Shown: positions 24,036 to 36,489 of the stretch, one piece after another
How the letters are laid out: each line of letters opens with the position of its first letter
Numbering within the stretch: position 1 is the first letter of the stretch
DNA from: Sipunculus nudus
Lineage: Eukaryota; Annelida; Sipuncula; Golfingiida; Sipunculidae
Reading direction: 5' to 3'
Assembly (NCBI GenBank): GCA_026874595.1
Contig: CM049307.1
Coordinates: forward strand, 62,090,370 to 62,154,369
DNA: 64,000 nucleotides
Made by a program: the position numbers and the translations under genes
The notes under the pieces: model-generated
Database searches by the model: none
What the model was told of the DNA's origin: nothing
What the model saw: the letters and a program-made list of their open reading frames with translations, nothing else

Positions 24036-24089
24036 TCACCATGTCGTCTCCCACGCTCCGTAGGGGCATGGATGTACACAACAGAAAAA

Positions 24090-24480
24090 AAGATTATAGG
24101 TGCCACTACCATCTTATGTATGAGAAAAGCATCGAAGATGTATGGGCATGTAAAATTTTGGGCAGATATTTCAAATCACCCTTGACCTATGTTCACAGAT
24201 GTATGAAACCTTAAACAATTGCAGGTGGTGTCACAAGTCTTGTATATTACAAAGCTATCTGAGATATATAAATATGCCCATTTTCTAGCTGATATGTAAA
24301 ATCTCTCCGAAGAAGTAAGCAGGAATATACACTGCAAAAATTACTGTAGGTGGTGCCACCAGTCTTGTATAAGAAAGCTATCCAAGATCTAGAGATATGC
24401 ACAATTTCAGCATGATATATCAAGTACCTCCTATGAAATAAGCAGGGAAATATAGTATGCAAAAATCTTTGTACGTGGCA
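24090..24480. repeat. Degenerate tandem repeat, about 150-bp monomer
   Basis: Two to three diverged units contain GGTGGTGYCACMAGTCTTGTAT, an AAAGCTATC(C/T)(A/G)AGAT phrase and an ATATGCMCA phrase. It resembles the 20.6-21.7 kb array in its GGTGGNGNCACC word but has a different period. Confidence 0.6.
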
Positions 24481-25069
24481 ACATATTTTTTTTAAGCTGA
24501 CATAGAAGATCTTTTAAATCAACATGTTTAGAATTATAACAGATGCCTATTTAAAGCAAAACCAGAATACATATATATTTTATTCATGGGTTTATCTTAC
24601 ACATAAGCTTGATATGGAACCAATTATTAATGTTGCCTGTACAACTCTGCTTATATACCCAAAGAACTCAGTCTGCTAATACAATAAATCTACCAGTTTG
24701 GTTCACCAAAGTATCTCACAGTCCTTTCATTAATGAAGGGCCAATAATTAATAAAAGAAATCTTTAAGTAAACTTGAACAAAGGTTACCTAAGATTAGTT
24801 TTTGTGCAATATTACAGAAATTGAAACACCAATTTTGTAGAAGAAGACTATTGCAGCCCTGAGTTTGAAATAGGCCTACTGATGAGACCAACTTCGGTAT
24901 TTTATGACTCTACCAAAAATCAATGAACCAATTTTATTCTTATCCAATTGAAAGAACCCTAGCCTAGAATAATTACTGTGAAAAATTAAACCATTCAGCT
25001 TGAAAATTTCATCCTAAAACATTTTAAGCTGAAAGAGGCTAAATTTATGAGGTTTTCCCCTAAAAAAAC

Positions 25070-25960
25070 AGGTCGATGTAGATGGCTCCACAAAAACTTC
25101 GATTTCAAATATGAGTCACTTGACCAATATTTGCACAATACTTGGTGACGCTAGCTCCTGTCGTTTCTGATATTAATATCTTAGTATGCTTACTTGGCCC
25201 AATGATTAATTCAAATTCCTGTAGCTTAGCCAAAAATCAAACCCAAACCATCTGAATACCTTGAGAAAGCTCGACTCTGGGATCATTCCTGTGAAATATT
25301 GAACAATTTGGCTGACTAATTCCAGAGAAGAAGATTTTCAAAGGTTTTCTAGCTTTCCCCCATTAAAAAGTAGGTTAATGCAGGTGGCCCAACAAAAAGC
25401 CCAGTCCCATAACATTTTGATATGCGACAGTTTTTGCATAAAATGTTGGTATTCTAGCTCCTGCTATTCCTGAGAAATTATGGGTTAATGTACTGATTAC
25501 CGATGACGATGGTACAAAAACGTCAATGCAGGTGGCGCCACCAATACCTTAATTTCTAATATGACTCATGTGATCAACATTTGCATAAACTTTGGTGATG
25601 ATAGCTCCAGCTGTTTCTGGTATTGTAATTTTAGTATCCTTCTTAGGCCATATAACTAAGCTCAGCTTCTTGTAACTCGACAAAAATTCACCGAACTGGA
25701 ACCATTCGAAAAAACTTGAGAGAGATTGTTTCAGGGATTATCTCTGTGAAATATTGAACAAAATGGTTGGACGGTTTAGAAGAAGAAGATCTTTAAAGTT
25801 TTTTTAGCCTTTTCTTTATAAAATCTTAGTAAATGCAGATAGCAAAGAAAAAAAAAGCAAAATCAGATAGTTGTTTAGATGACTGAATCTTGGATGAAGT
25901 TTGGTGATGCTAGCGCCTGCCGTTTCTGAGATAGTATGGGTTAACGTACGGACGACGCCA
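25070..25960. repeat. Degenerate tandem repeat with GGTGGC(G/C)CCA units
   Basis: Related blocks recur near 25080, 25390, 25540 and 25840. Each has a GCAGGTGGCNCCA-type word, a TGACTCATGTGATCAACATTTGCATAA-like phrase, GGTGATGCTAGCTCCTGC-like sequence and, in two blocks, TGTGAAATATTGAACAA. No reading frame persists. Confidence 0.6.
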
Positions 25961-27220
25961 CACCATCGCATAAGCTCACAGGTTCGCTAAAAATGCAAAT
26001 GTCTAAGTGAGGCTGCCAGCCCATGACAGACGCAATATTACTTGGCAACACGATTCAGAATAATCAGAAATTAAAAAATGTAAACGGTGATATTATCTCA
26101 TTTTGAGAGATTAAATGCCTAATTTGAATGGGTACCAACTGATGGACACATATCTGATACATATCTGATATCTCCACTATAATAAAAAAATCCAATTGGA
26201 TCTGTTCTTTACCCTTCATCATAGTAAAGGGAGCCTTTCCTGGCCCATGTCTCACCCATCTCTTCTAAAAGTCTAACCCTCCACAAAGATTTTATGAAAA
26301 TCGGTTATCAAATTTTAGTGTAATCCTGCTAACAGCTCCATAGGCCAACAGACGAGTTAACATTACTTTGAATGAGGAATTTCTAGCGAAGTAATTCTTG
26401 AAACTTCTGGTCATTTGCGTTTTCTGGAAATTACAGAAGCATCTATTCATACATATTTGCTCTGGTTCTTTATGATCTTGGTAACTCCAATAATACAGTT
26501 AAGTTTGCAAATACCCATAACCCTTACCTAGTTTTATTTAATCAGCTTTCCGTCTTGGCCTGACCCCTCGTGGCAACTTTTGGTACTACAGTTCAATGAT
26601 GTCAACGATGATTGACTGACGTTAGAAGAGACGAAGACCAGCGATATTTAGCCGTTTGACAGTTCTGTTTTTTTTTTTTTTTTCGTATGTGCACATTAGT
26701 AATATATTAACCAGTGTGACCCTGGATAAAAAAAATAGGTGGCACCACCAGCCTTACTAACTGAAAAAAGGTTATCCAAGGTCAATTCAGGGTTCCTTCG
26801 CCCTTAAAAATCATGTTTTTCTGGAATCTTAAAAAAAGTCATGAAATTTTATTTACAAGCTGTCTGCAAATGTCTCTCATCCCTGCTCTTTTTCTTCTGG
26901 CAAACTAATGTTCGTGTTCAAGAACAAAAAAAGGTCATGAATATTTGTTTCCGGTCGTGAAAAAGCAATGGAAATCTGATCTGCTGGAAGTGTAGGAACC
27001 CTTAATTACATTGATTTATATATTAAAGAAAGTTTAATTAGTAGCATTGGGGAGCATTGCCACGCGTGACCCGAGCGAGGAAGAGCAAACTTACGTTAAA
27101 TCATTATCCTCCAAATGTCCACAACCATAATCAATTTTAAACTAACGACGCGTGGGAGAAGATAACAACCATGTAACAGTGCTGACATTCTGTACTTTTT
27201 TAAAGTAACACATTTTTTTT
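25961..27220. other. Gene-free stretch
   Basis: I see no gene. A T-run at about 26669-26683 may be the tail of an old minus-strand retroelement. A single GGTGGCACCACC word near 26742 echoes the neighbouring arrays. Confidence 0.4.
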
Positions 27221-27224
27221 TCAG

Positions 27225-27740
27225 GCAAGACTTCTTATACTTTTTTCATACTTTTTCAGGAGTTAATACTTTTTGTTATATTTTTTTTCTTAAATCACCC
27301 TCTTCAGGTGGTGATTATAAGCTGTTAACCTGAGATTATAAAGTGCAGTAGACATGCTCTGTCAATATTTCATAATTGTGGTATTTTATTACCGATGATT
27401 ATTTTCTGCGATCTTGTCAATGTTTTACAAAATGGATATGTTGAATGCTTGAATAATTATAGGCTATATGCTATTTCTTATATCTGAAGCTTATTAAGAA
27501 AAATCATATGCTGTAAAACTACATTAATTGCGCTATTTGGCATTGATTTCGACTTTTTTCATACTTTTTCATACAATTTTATACTTTTTCTCCATTAAAT
27601 CCCTAATGGCAGCACTGCTTATTCAGTTTCTGTGATTATTTCATAATGTGGCATCTTAACAGCCATGATGTTTTCCTGCGGTCTTGCCAATGTTTTACAA
27701 AATTGATGAATGGAATACTGGATTATGACTGACTGACTTA
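27225..27740. repeat. Diverged direct duplication, two units of about 200-250 bp
   Basis: The block around 27370-27475 (CATAATTGTGG...TTGTCAATGTTTTACAAAAT) is repeated in diverged form around 27640-27735. Each copy is preceded by T-rich ATACTTTTTCATACTTTTTC-like sequence. Confidence 0.6.
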
Positions 27741-27981
27741 AGATGTAAGAGTTCCAGTTGGTAGGATGTGGGATCCTTGCCCTGGGCGCTCCCTAGACGT
27801 GAATTATGATTGAGTCATTTTTGAGGAAAGATTCTACCAAGCCAATCAGAGAGTCGATCTCAATATATAGCCGCTAGCGTGCCCCGGAGATTTTGAGGAT
27901 TCGTTGGTGGAGTCCAGATTACCACAGTCCCATACCCACATCGTAGTATCATCAGCACTGGATTATATATATACTAGTATG

Positions 27982-29983
27982 TTACAGTCAATCTGTGTAA
28001 TCAGTCATTTTATGAAATGCCTGAAAATTTCAGTCATTTCGCGTAATGCCTATGACCACCAGTCATTACGTGAAATGACGTAAATGTTCAGTCATTTCAT
28101 GAATCGACTGAAAATGAAGGGGTATAATTACACATATTGCCTGAATGCAAATCAGGCAATCTGTGTAATTGGTGTAACATTGAATTATGAACAGACATTT
28201 TGTCATGAATTTATTTAATCAACTGGCCAATTGTTTCACAACAGAGTTTGGGGTTATAAGGATATCTCTTACAGACAGTGCCCTCGGACAGCTTTTAGAA
28301 GTTAGAAGCAGCGGGGAAGGTCTCCATGTTTGTGTTTGTTTAGCAAGGGACTAGAGTATAGCACACATCATTGGTCCCCTTGGATAGCAATTACCAGTAA
28401 GTAGCTACTAGCTACAAGGAAAAGCTACAGCAAAGCTTACCTGAGCAGGGCACTTGATACCATCTATGCTAGGTGACCTTATAAAGTGATCACCAGTGAG
28501 TAGCTACAAAGATACCCCCCACACAAAAGTATGGCAGGGGCTAGGATACCATACATCTTAGATCCCCTCACGGAATAAATATCTTTATTGGGTTTCGGAA
28601 GCCCTTGCTTTCATGTTAAAATTAATGTCATTGCCATTTCACAGGGCACAGGTTAAAAATAATAACTATATCAATGAATGCGAAGTAAAGAGGGAAGGAA
28701 AATTATTATCATCAATGTAAAAAAAAAATTATTGCATAATGTATAAAGCAAGTGATAGGTGAATAAACAAGGTAAATCTTATAATTTCAATGATGAATTA
28801 ATATAATTATGAAGACTGTTGACAAATTTTCAAATTTTTATTTATGCTGAGCTAAAGCTATATAGGTTTTTTTAATCATCTTTTCATGCCAGCTGTATTT
28901 TTTTTTCATAGAATTTAATTTTCTGCTGATCAGAATATTTCAACCTGTTTTGAGAAACATTATTCACTTTTCTTATTCAAAATAAAATATATTTATATTC
29001 TGGTCTGAAATTCTGATAGGAAAATTGTCTTTTAATTTAGTTTATAAAGAATACCCGTATAATCATCTATGGTTCATCTTTACTTTCTTCCTGATTTTAT
29101 GATTTTCAGGATTTCATGCATCCCTATCGGGTATTTTTCATGCATGTTACATTAACAAAATTGAAATATTGATATTTTTACAAATATGTGATCATGAAAG
29201 TCAGCCTGGAATATATAAATTTATTTATTTTATATGTATTGTACAAACAGCTATTATAACTAATCAAGGCACTTGGCTCTGGTGGCTCCATGGCTCTGAT
29301 GATAGCGTTCGGTAGACAGTATGGTTGCAGGAAACCGGAGAACCTGGAGAAAACCACCGGCCTTGGACGGGCAACTACAACCCACTCTCATAGCCATACC
29401 TGGGATCGAAACCGGGTCGTCAGTGGAGACAATCGAGCGATTTACCCCTCGGCTGTCCAGGCCCCAAGTGCTCGGGTAATGATATTATATGATGCAATTA
29501 TTCTGGGAAACGAAGATATGAATATTATAGATACAGTGTTTAAAAAATCAAAATCGAATGGTCTGGCCGCTGCCACAGTAGTCTCTCATGCAAGAACAAA
29601 TAAAATTATCATAGGCCTACAGAGTAATGATTGTGATGCAACTGAATCCAGGCCAGTCTGATAGTTGCAAATGCAAACAGAGGTATAAGTGTAAAACATT
29701 AGTCAAACAAATAAATAGAGTATCACTGAGCAGTTGCATAAACTAAAATAAGCTGTCTGGTGAACCTTTCTTGATAAGGAATGGTTTGTATCAACTTATG
29801 TTGTGTTCATTTTTTTTAATCCAGTCAATACGTGTAATGATTGTTTATAAATTTCAGTCATTTCATGAAAAGACAAAAAAAATTTGTAATTTCGTGTAAT
29901 GACTTGTAGTCACAGGCATTACGTGAAATGTCTGAAATATTAGGCATGTCATGAAATGACCGATTAACACAGATTGACTGTAA
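27982..29983. mobile_element. 2.0-kb foldback DNA element (element 2)
   Basis: The left end begins TTACAGTCAATCTGTG and the right end, reverse complemented, begins identically. Similarity continues through about 130-150 bases made of four or five units containing the dyad TCATTTCATGAAATGA and variants, at a period of about 30 bases. The 1.7-kb interior is non-coding and includes a SINE (29275-29475). The flanks are TA-rich. The architecture matches foldback element 1 with an unrelated palindrome. Confidence 0.75.
29275..29475 (-). mobile_element. tRNA-derived SINE inside foldback element 2
   Basis: Read on the minus strand from about 29472, there is a box A-like CAGCCGAGGGGTAAATCGC and a box B-like GGTTTCGATCCC. 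A body with GGTGGTTTTCTCC and TTCTCCGGTTTCC follows, a motif pair widespread in invertebrate SINEs. The open plus-strand frame across it is not a gene. No target-site duplication could be fixed. Confidence 0.5.
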
Positions 29984-32900
29984 AATATATATACATTCAT
30001 ATTAGTATATGCATAGTCGGCCGATCCTATGAATCGGCCGATAAAATCGGTAAGTAAGCTTAAGTTCATAACCATTGTCTGATATGTATGGGGAATATTG
30101 TGACCGTAAGAGCCAGACTAAAATGTAACAACATGATGTGTTAAGCAAAATCTGACCATGCATTGTGTTTCCATTCGAAAATATTGTCTAATGAACACAA
30201 AATTTACACCCTGCTGTCGGGAGGAGAGACATAATTTGTTTTCGTGTGTAAAATACCCACATCTTTCTTGTTTCAATATCAGCTTGGCCTCATCGCCAAT
30301 AGGCCACATGTTCTACCAATTTTGTTTATTGTTAAACATTTTCAATGTCCTGCGGTTCATCGGTAGACATTAAAAATGTTTGATAATTTCAAGTTAGGTT
30401 AATTAACAAGTTTGCCTATATATATCGGAGGTAAAATACATATAAAATTTTTTTTTTCAAAACAGTACTTTTTTCCCGATGTCTGAGGAATTCATTTTCT
30501 TTATTCTTTTTTACCATTGACATCGGAGAAAAAAATGTTATATCAATATTTTTAACACAGAACATATGTATGACAGAATGTTAACAATACCTATAATTAC
30601 TTTAGAACATTATTGATCAATCTAGTTTGGATAACACAATGTTGCATACAGTACACCCAATAAACCTTCCGTATATTCTTTGATGCCTTGGATATTCATG
30701 ATATTCGTCGTATTGTTTGAGAGACCATTGTCTGCCACATTGTGATTTAAAAACCAATATCTTCGCTGTTCTTGTGAATCATGGGTACCTATAAGCTTAC
30801 ATGACTATCTTTTTAAAACATTATACTATTGTTAACTATCAGAATAATGCAGTGATATTTGAAAATTGTTTGATGATTTCAGGCCAGGTTAGTTACCAAC
30901 AGGTTTCGGAGGTTAAATACATATTAGAAGGTTTTTTTCCCCAAAGAGGAACTAATGTTAATATTTCTTTAGCAGAATAATGCAGTGATATTTGATATTT
31001 AAAAAATAATTCCTTAGACAATTAGTCAAGAACACTAAGCCATTCAAAATAATTTATTGAGTGATAGCCCTATATAATCGGTTTGACAAAAATCTGGGTT
31101 TGCATAGCTAGCCTCCAAAACGTTTTTGTAATTTAATTTTACCTAGTAAAATCTTACTTAGTCTCGATATATATTCCTAGATAAAAATATCTAGAAAGCA
31201 TATGATGGTGTAAATAAGTAAGACTAGTTTAAGCCTCATGACACCTACAGTGAATTTACTGAAATATTTTATCATATTAATGAGACAGGTTTAAAAGGAT
31301 ATTTTGGCACATGATATAGCTACAGAGATGAAAGAAGTCTGAAAAAATTGTCGCTCTTTCTCCCTACCATTTACATGCCATCCATTCATTATACTGCAAT
31401 AGTGCAGTAACATTTGAAGTCATGCAATCCTATATTTGTACGTTAGTGCAAGGATTTTAAGGATAGTGATTTCTATATGAAGTAATAAATGATGAAATCG
31501 TATATGGTTTACTTATTAACTTACAACCAAAAAAATGTCCATCAGTCTTTAGTATATGACAATTAAACACAATATATATATATTCTTTTAAATGAGCATA
31601 TATATGCTCCTTTTTTACTCTTTAATTGCTTCTATTTAGTATGTAAAAGTTAAAAACAAACTAATTAGAGAGTTAGCATCACATCAGATAAATTGAACAA
31701 CTTTGTCGTAAAGTTCTAAATGCCAAAATAAATAATGACCGCTATAACATGTTTGGTTGATATTTTAAATCATATTCTATCACTTTATACTGATTTCCGT
31801 GGGGTTATTTACTGAAAAAGTTAAAGCTGTTTCTAGTAAAATATTCTGTTAGCTGCCAATAAAATTGTATGTTACTTCCTTAAAAGTGAAAATTGCTCTA
31901 CCAAATGACTCCAACAAAGTAATGTTGTAATGGGGGGGGGGGGGGGGGGACAGGCGCCAGTGGCCAAATCACAGAGCTTTCACATCCCAGCCCCTGCGAA
32001 TCCAGTAATTACCATGAATGTCGCTTAGCATATTAATCGAAGCTAAACTACTTTAGAAGAAAAATGTCATTATTGCCGATTTGTGTGTATAGGAGCACGG
32101 GGTACTGAAACTGCATCGATCAAACGACAAATACTGAGTGGTGAACACGTGTCTTCAGGCACGTGAGCCTCACTTGACATGTAAGTCGCTAATAGACACC
32201 GTTCTTTAGCAGCTCAGACAGTATTTGATCATGTTCCCATTAGCGACAAACTGCATGGTAATTCAAATAACAGAACCTACAGAAATCGGATACTTTTATA
32301 ATTATCACCTCCCCGATATGACTCAAGTGATTAAAATATTCCCGGCATATTTGTATTCATATAACACCCGCGCTTTTTGCTGTTGTTGTTGACTGTGAAG
32401 TGCGTCATACTTAATTTGACACGGTTTTTTTTTTCTTGACCGTGACAGCAGTGTCTGACGTATATTTCAAGGTGTATGCAATTAAACGCCCTGCTTCCAT
32501 GAAAATTCTCAATTCTTTCTGGTGCATGCATCGATTTCTATACAAACTGGTGTGGGACAACAGCGGGCAGGACTGCAGCCTGTATTTTGGTTTAATGTGA
32601 TGCATTTCACATCAGTTAGCTTTTATAAAAGAGGAAAGACGTGAAAAAAATAAGTATACTTTTCGAAAATGTTTTTAAACCTGTCTCAAATCATTTCATT
32701 TATTATTTAGTATTTTTTTTATCCTGCCTACCACCACCGCTGACGTGCCTGACCTGCTACAGTGTGGCGGAACACACAGCGCCACCTGTCACCGGGGAGA
32801 TGTAATTGCTGCGCCTCGTCTTTCTCTCATGACGATATTCCATTTAATTTACCGTGTATCATAACAAATATGTACCAACGTCTTCTCTTTCGTTTAGGTT

Positions 32901-33110
32901 TTAAAAGGTCGATTCGACTGCATCAACACTGGAGACTGAATGAATCTGGAATCACATTGTTATTCACGTGTGGAACAGTAATCGAATTTCAGGTGATGAC
33001 AGCTATCCCATTCTATCGTCCATTTTACAGGTTAGAGCTCAGTTAGGCGTGTCTCATGTCGCATACCGCATACCGCGGGCCCGGTAAACGCTATATGATA
33101 AATTAACAGT
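29984..33110. other. Gene-free stretch with one G tract
   Basis: This stretch is AT-rich without recognisable genes. A G run of about 17-18 bases lies at 31932-31949. Open frames at 30118-30373 and 32762-33046 show no family motif and lack splice or repeat support. Confidence 0.4.
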
Positions 33111-33114
33111 TACA

Positions 33115-33117
<3 letters not shown>

Positions 33118-33166
<49 letters not shown>
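33118..33166. repeat. (GA)n microsatellite
   Basis: A pure GA run sits between two similar flanks (CATACCGCGGGCCCGGTAAACGC and CATACCACATTAGGCGCGCC, then CGGTAAACGC). This suggests the microsatellite separates two diverged copies of a short repeat. Confidence 0.9.
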
Positions 33167-33169
<3 letters not shown>

Positions 33170-33170
<1 letters not shown>

Positions 33171-35240
33171 TCGCATACCACATTAGGCGCGCCCGGTAAA
33201 CGCAGATAAAGACGGTTATATATAGGCGTTCTTTAGCGTCATTTTCATAAAATGTCCAACCACCCCTTTATCCTTTAGGTGAAAAAAGTATATCAAAAAT
33301 GTTCAACCTAGCTCCAGTTAATGGTATCTCATATTTTTTATATAGTTGTAGGTCACTATGACTCAATAATCTGGATCGTGAAGACAATTTTTCATGTAAA
33401 TGCGTTTTATTATAACTCTATGACATGTCTGAAAATACAAATGTAGGATTAAACACCCATTCATTTGAGTGAATATATACAAATGCGTCGAGGGTCGTGA
33501 AATTAACAAATCACAACTTGTAAATTTCTTGTCACAGCTGGTCTGGGTCAGTCATTTAGTGTAGCAGCACATAGTTGTCAATTTCACTTTGACCATTTTT
33601 GGCGTGGATTCAGACTTGTCATTTGCCTTGGTGCAAGGCTGAGAATTACACACCAGGTGACCCGGGCTCCATACTCAGCCTTGAACATGTTCTTACGAAA
33701 TATCGTAGCGGTCCTTCTGATTTATCAGAAGGAAAGAATAAAAGAGTAATTAAGAATAAGATGCAGCTTAAACTATGTTCACTCTACCTATATATCCTTT
33801 ATATATCAGTTTCCATACATGTGGAGTCTCCTGTTTATGTTATATATGATATAACAGCATTTTATCATGAAGAGAAGAGCAGAAGACCATCACTGACACA
33901 GCCATGTTGCTGAGGCATGAACTCTGGTCACCCGGTCACCCATGACCTGACCTGTGACCTGACCTCTGGTGTACCAGAGTAATTTATTGCTAATAAATCT
34001 ATTTTAAAAAATCTTATTTCATGAATAATACTTATTAGTAAATGATAATATATGGCTGCAATAAGTCCTTTATAAGTTTATGGCTATATCTTTTAAGGTT
34101 TTAACAAATTTGCCTATGGAAGTTATGGAAACAATATTTACTATAATTTATTTGGGACAATAATCAGAGGACAACTTTTCTGATATCAATAAGGTCAAGG
34201 ACAGGGTCATGTGACAAAAGATAAACATGACCGCATGGCAGGCTAAAAAAACCAACAGGAGTTGAAATCTCAACAATTTCCTTATGTGGGCACTTCTACA
34301 TAATTTATTTTTACTCCAGAACAGTTTGTTAGCCATTATTGGTAAGAAATTTGCTAAATTGCCTCCATTTTCTCTGTTTATTTACAAATATCCCAATATA
34401 CCCCTGCTACGCTTTTCCATAAGAGGATCCCCATAACTGAAATCTCATTTCAGTTATGAACCCATAACAAACTTGTCATGTGTCATATTTTTTGAAGCAC
34501 GGTAATATTTCTCAGTCGAATAGTACATACAACATTTTAATGAGGCGATAAATTTGACAAACTAAGCTCTTGTTTGATTAAGTTTTAACAATATGCTCTC
34601 TGTCAAAGTATGTATATACAGCATCAATTTATATATGACATTTACTTAAAATCACTCCATATTTGATAGCAAAACCTTGTTTTCATTGAAACTTTTTATC
34701 GCATTTGTATACCCTGATATAACTGATATATATAAATATTAATTTTTTTGGTTATTAAGTCACTATGTCAATCAAGTATCATCTTATATGGTCTGCATGC
34801 CGTGTGATAAAACATTAAATAAGACAACACCAAAGAGAAATTTATATTGTTTCATGGAATCGCCGCTACTTTTTTTTACGGATATTTTTTTTCTTAGAAT
34901 TACTTACCGGTCTTCGGTATGGCTGATTGAATACTAAAGACCGTTCCACAGGGAGACGCCCATTGTAATTTGGGAATATTGTCAGTGGTTAACAGATGAG
35001 TTCCAAAAAGAAAGCTTTAATGAAGGAATAAAGCGTAGACTTAATTAACTAAATGGAACCAAAACCACACCTTTGCAAAATATTTAGAAATTAGATATAT
35101 TAATATACGGGAAAACACGGAAAAAGGTCTATATATTTTTAAAACATATTAACACTTAACATGTCCTGTTGACATTACATATTTAAAAATTGTCTTAATA
35201 TGGTAGGGGGAAACCCCCTCCTATACGCTCCCCCGTGTAC
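33170..35240. other. Gene-free stretch
   Basis: AT-rich intergenic DNA. A block near 34930-35060 shares phrases (GCCCATTG, CAATGAAGGAAT-like, AAAACCA) with 20130-20250 and may be an old dispersed repeat. Confidence 0.4.
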
Positions 35241-35344
35241 TTCTTCTTAACTTTCATGAAAAAAAAATATATATATATAATTTTCAGAGCCTATAAAAAG
35301 TATATTAATAACTTGGGAACTTAGTTTCATAATGTACGTCAACC

Positions 35345-35416
35345 ACAAATACTCAGTATCGGCCCATCCCCCCCCCCCCCCTCCCCCGTACGGGAATTCT
35401 TGATCCGCCACTGTAC
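35345..35416 (-). mobile_element. hAT-like transposon end beside a C tract
   Basis: On the minus strand it reads TACAGTGGCGGATCAAGAATT and then a long G run. CAGTGGCG starts are typical of hAT-type termini. No opposite end was found, so this is a fragment. Confidence 0.4.
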
Positions 35417-35849
35417 ATTTTAAGTTTATAAATAAGTGTAGTGTAATCATCCAATTTTAATGGGTATAAGCGATCATAATTAACAAGGAAAGTTGATCTG
35501 CGGATCAGATCTGGTTTGTCTTTAATTTTTTATATATATGGAAGTAGCTGCTGGAAACGTTTGGGGTACCAGTGGGAAATTCTCGAGAAACTTAAAAAGG
35601 ACGTGTGTAACATCAGTGAAGAGCTGTGACCTTGAAAAAATCTACATGGTCATCCATGTTCGGACTTGACCTTCCCGTTCATGAGGAGCATAAATGATGT
35701 GTATGTCAATATAATTTAAAGTTATTGCGCTAGTACCTTTTTCGGACTGACGGAGGGACGCCCACTATTCTGCGCTTTCGGTGACGGCGGGAGACAATCA
35801 TAATTTAATCAAACGTTAATTTTAAAAAATCATGGATATTGTAACCACG

Positions 35850-36050
35850 ATAAATGTGACGGAGATACCTGTGATATTCACCGGAAATAGCCGCACAGAT
35901 GGTTTTCTCTTCTCGGTCGTGCCACAAGCGCCTGTACCAGAAAGCTATCTAAAAATCTATGGGCATGCATGCAGATTTTCAGGCCGATCGGTCAAACCAC
36001 TCCTGAGATACGGGTAATTTTCACTGAAAATTGGCGCAAAGGCAAAGGTT
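35850..36050. repeat. Isolated unit related to the 20-25 kb arrays
   Basis: AGAAAGCTATCTAAAAATCTATGGGCATG, then TTTTCAGGCCGATCGGTCAAACC and CTGAGATACG, repeat the phrase order of the monomers near 24.1 kb and 21 kb. Only a single unit is present. Confidence 0.5.
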
Positions 36051-36489
36051 ATAGAGGTCATACCAAATGGGTTAGACAACAGTTCAAATGTGGCCGTGTA
36101 ATGAGTATATTCAGAGAAGCATATATAAATATGTTATATATAATATGTATATATTTTAAGATTATATATATATAAGTAATGTATAAAGTAACACAACACA
36201 TACACTATATCCATGCATATCTACATTTACACAAATTTTAATTACTGTGAATTCGCTGCTCTAACTCATGCATCGGATTTTTTTAGAGGCGGGCATTTTC
36301 CTTCTGTTCAAACATTTCATGTGCGGTATATGCAATTTCAGAAAAAGTCTTAGGGCAGTGTATGTTTTTTTCGCCTTAACTTGTTTAATTATATTCATGA
36401 AAAAAGTGGAATTTACGCAAAACTGGACTCGGAGATTAATTTGTAACAAACACGTGTAAACTCGTCTGTGGAATATGTAATCTCATTTT

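Larger units (their letters stand above)
21972..24062. mobile_element. 2.1-kb foldback DNA element (element 1)
   Basis: The left end begins TACGGAGCCCGGGAGACGAC and the right end, reverse complemented, begins TACGGAGCGTGGGAGACGAC. Both then continue with ATGGTGAAAAATATTTATTAATTCG-like sequence. Inside each end is an array of short palindromes. The interior contains a decayed reverse transcriptase fragment (22477-23035), a (TA)n tract (22367-22402) and AT-rich DNA, but no transposase. It lies between two degenerate tandem arrays. It is probably non-autonomous, and I cannot name the superfamily. Confidence 0.75.

Noticed and set aside
29290-29661. 123-codon plus-strand open frame
   Set aside because: Its first half is the antisense of a tRNA-derived SINE and it lies inside a foldback element. 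No protein family is recognisable.
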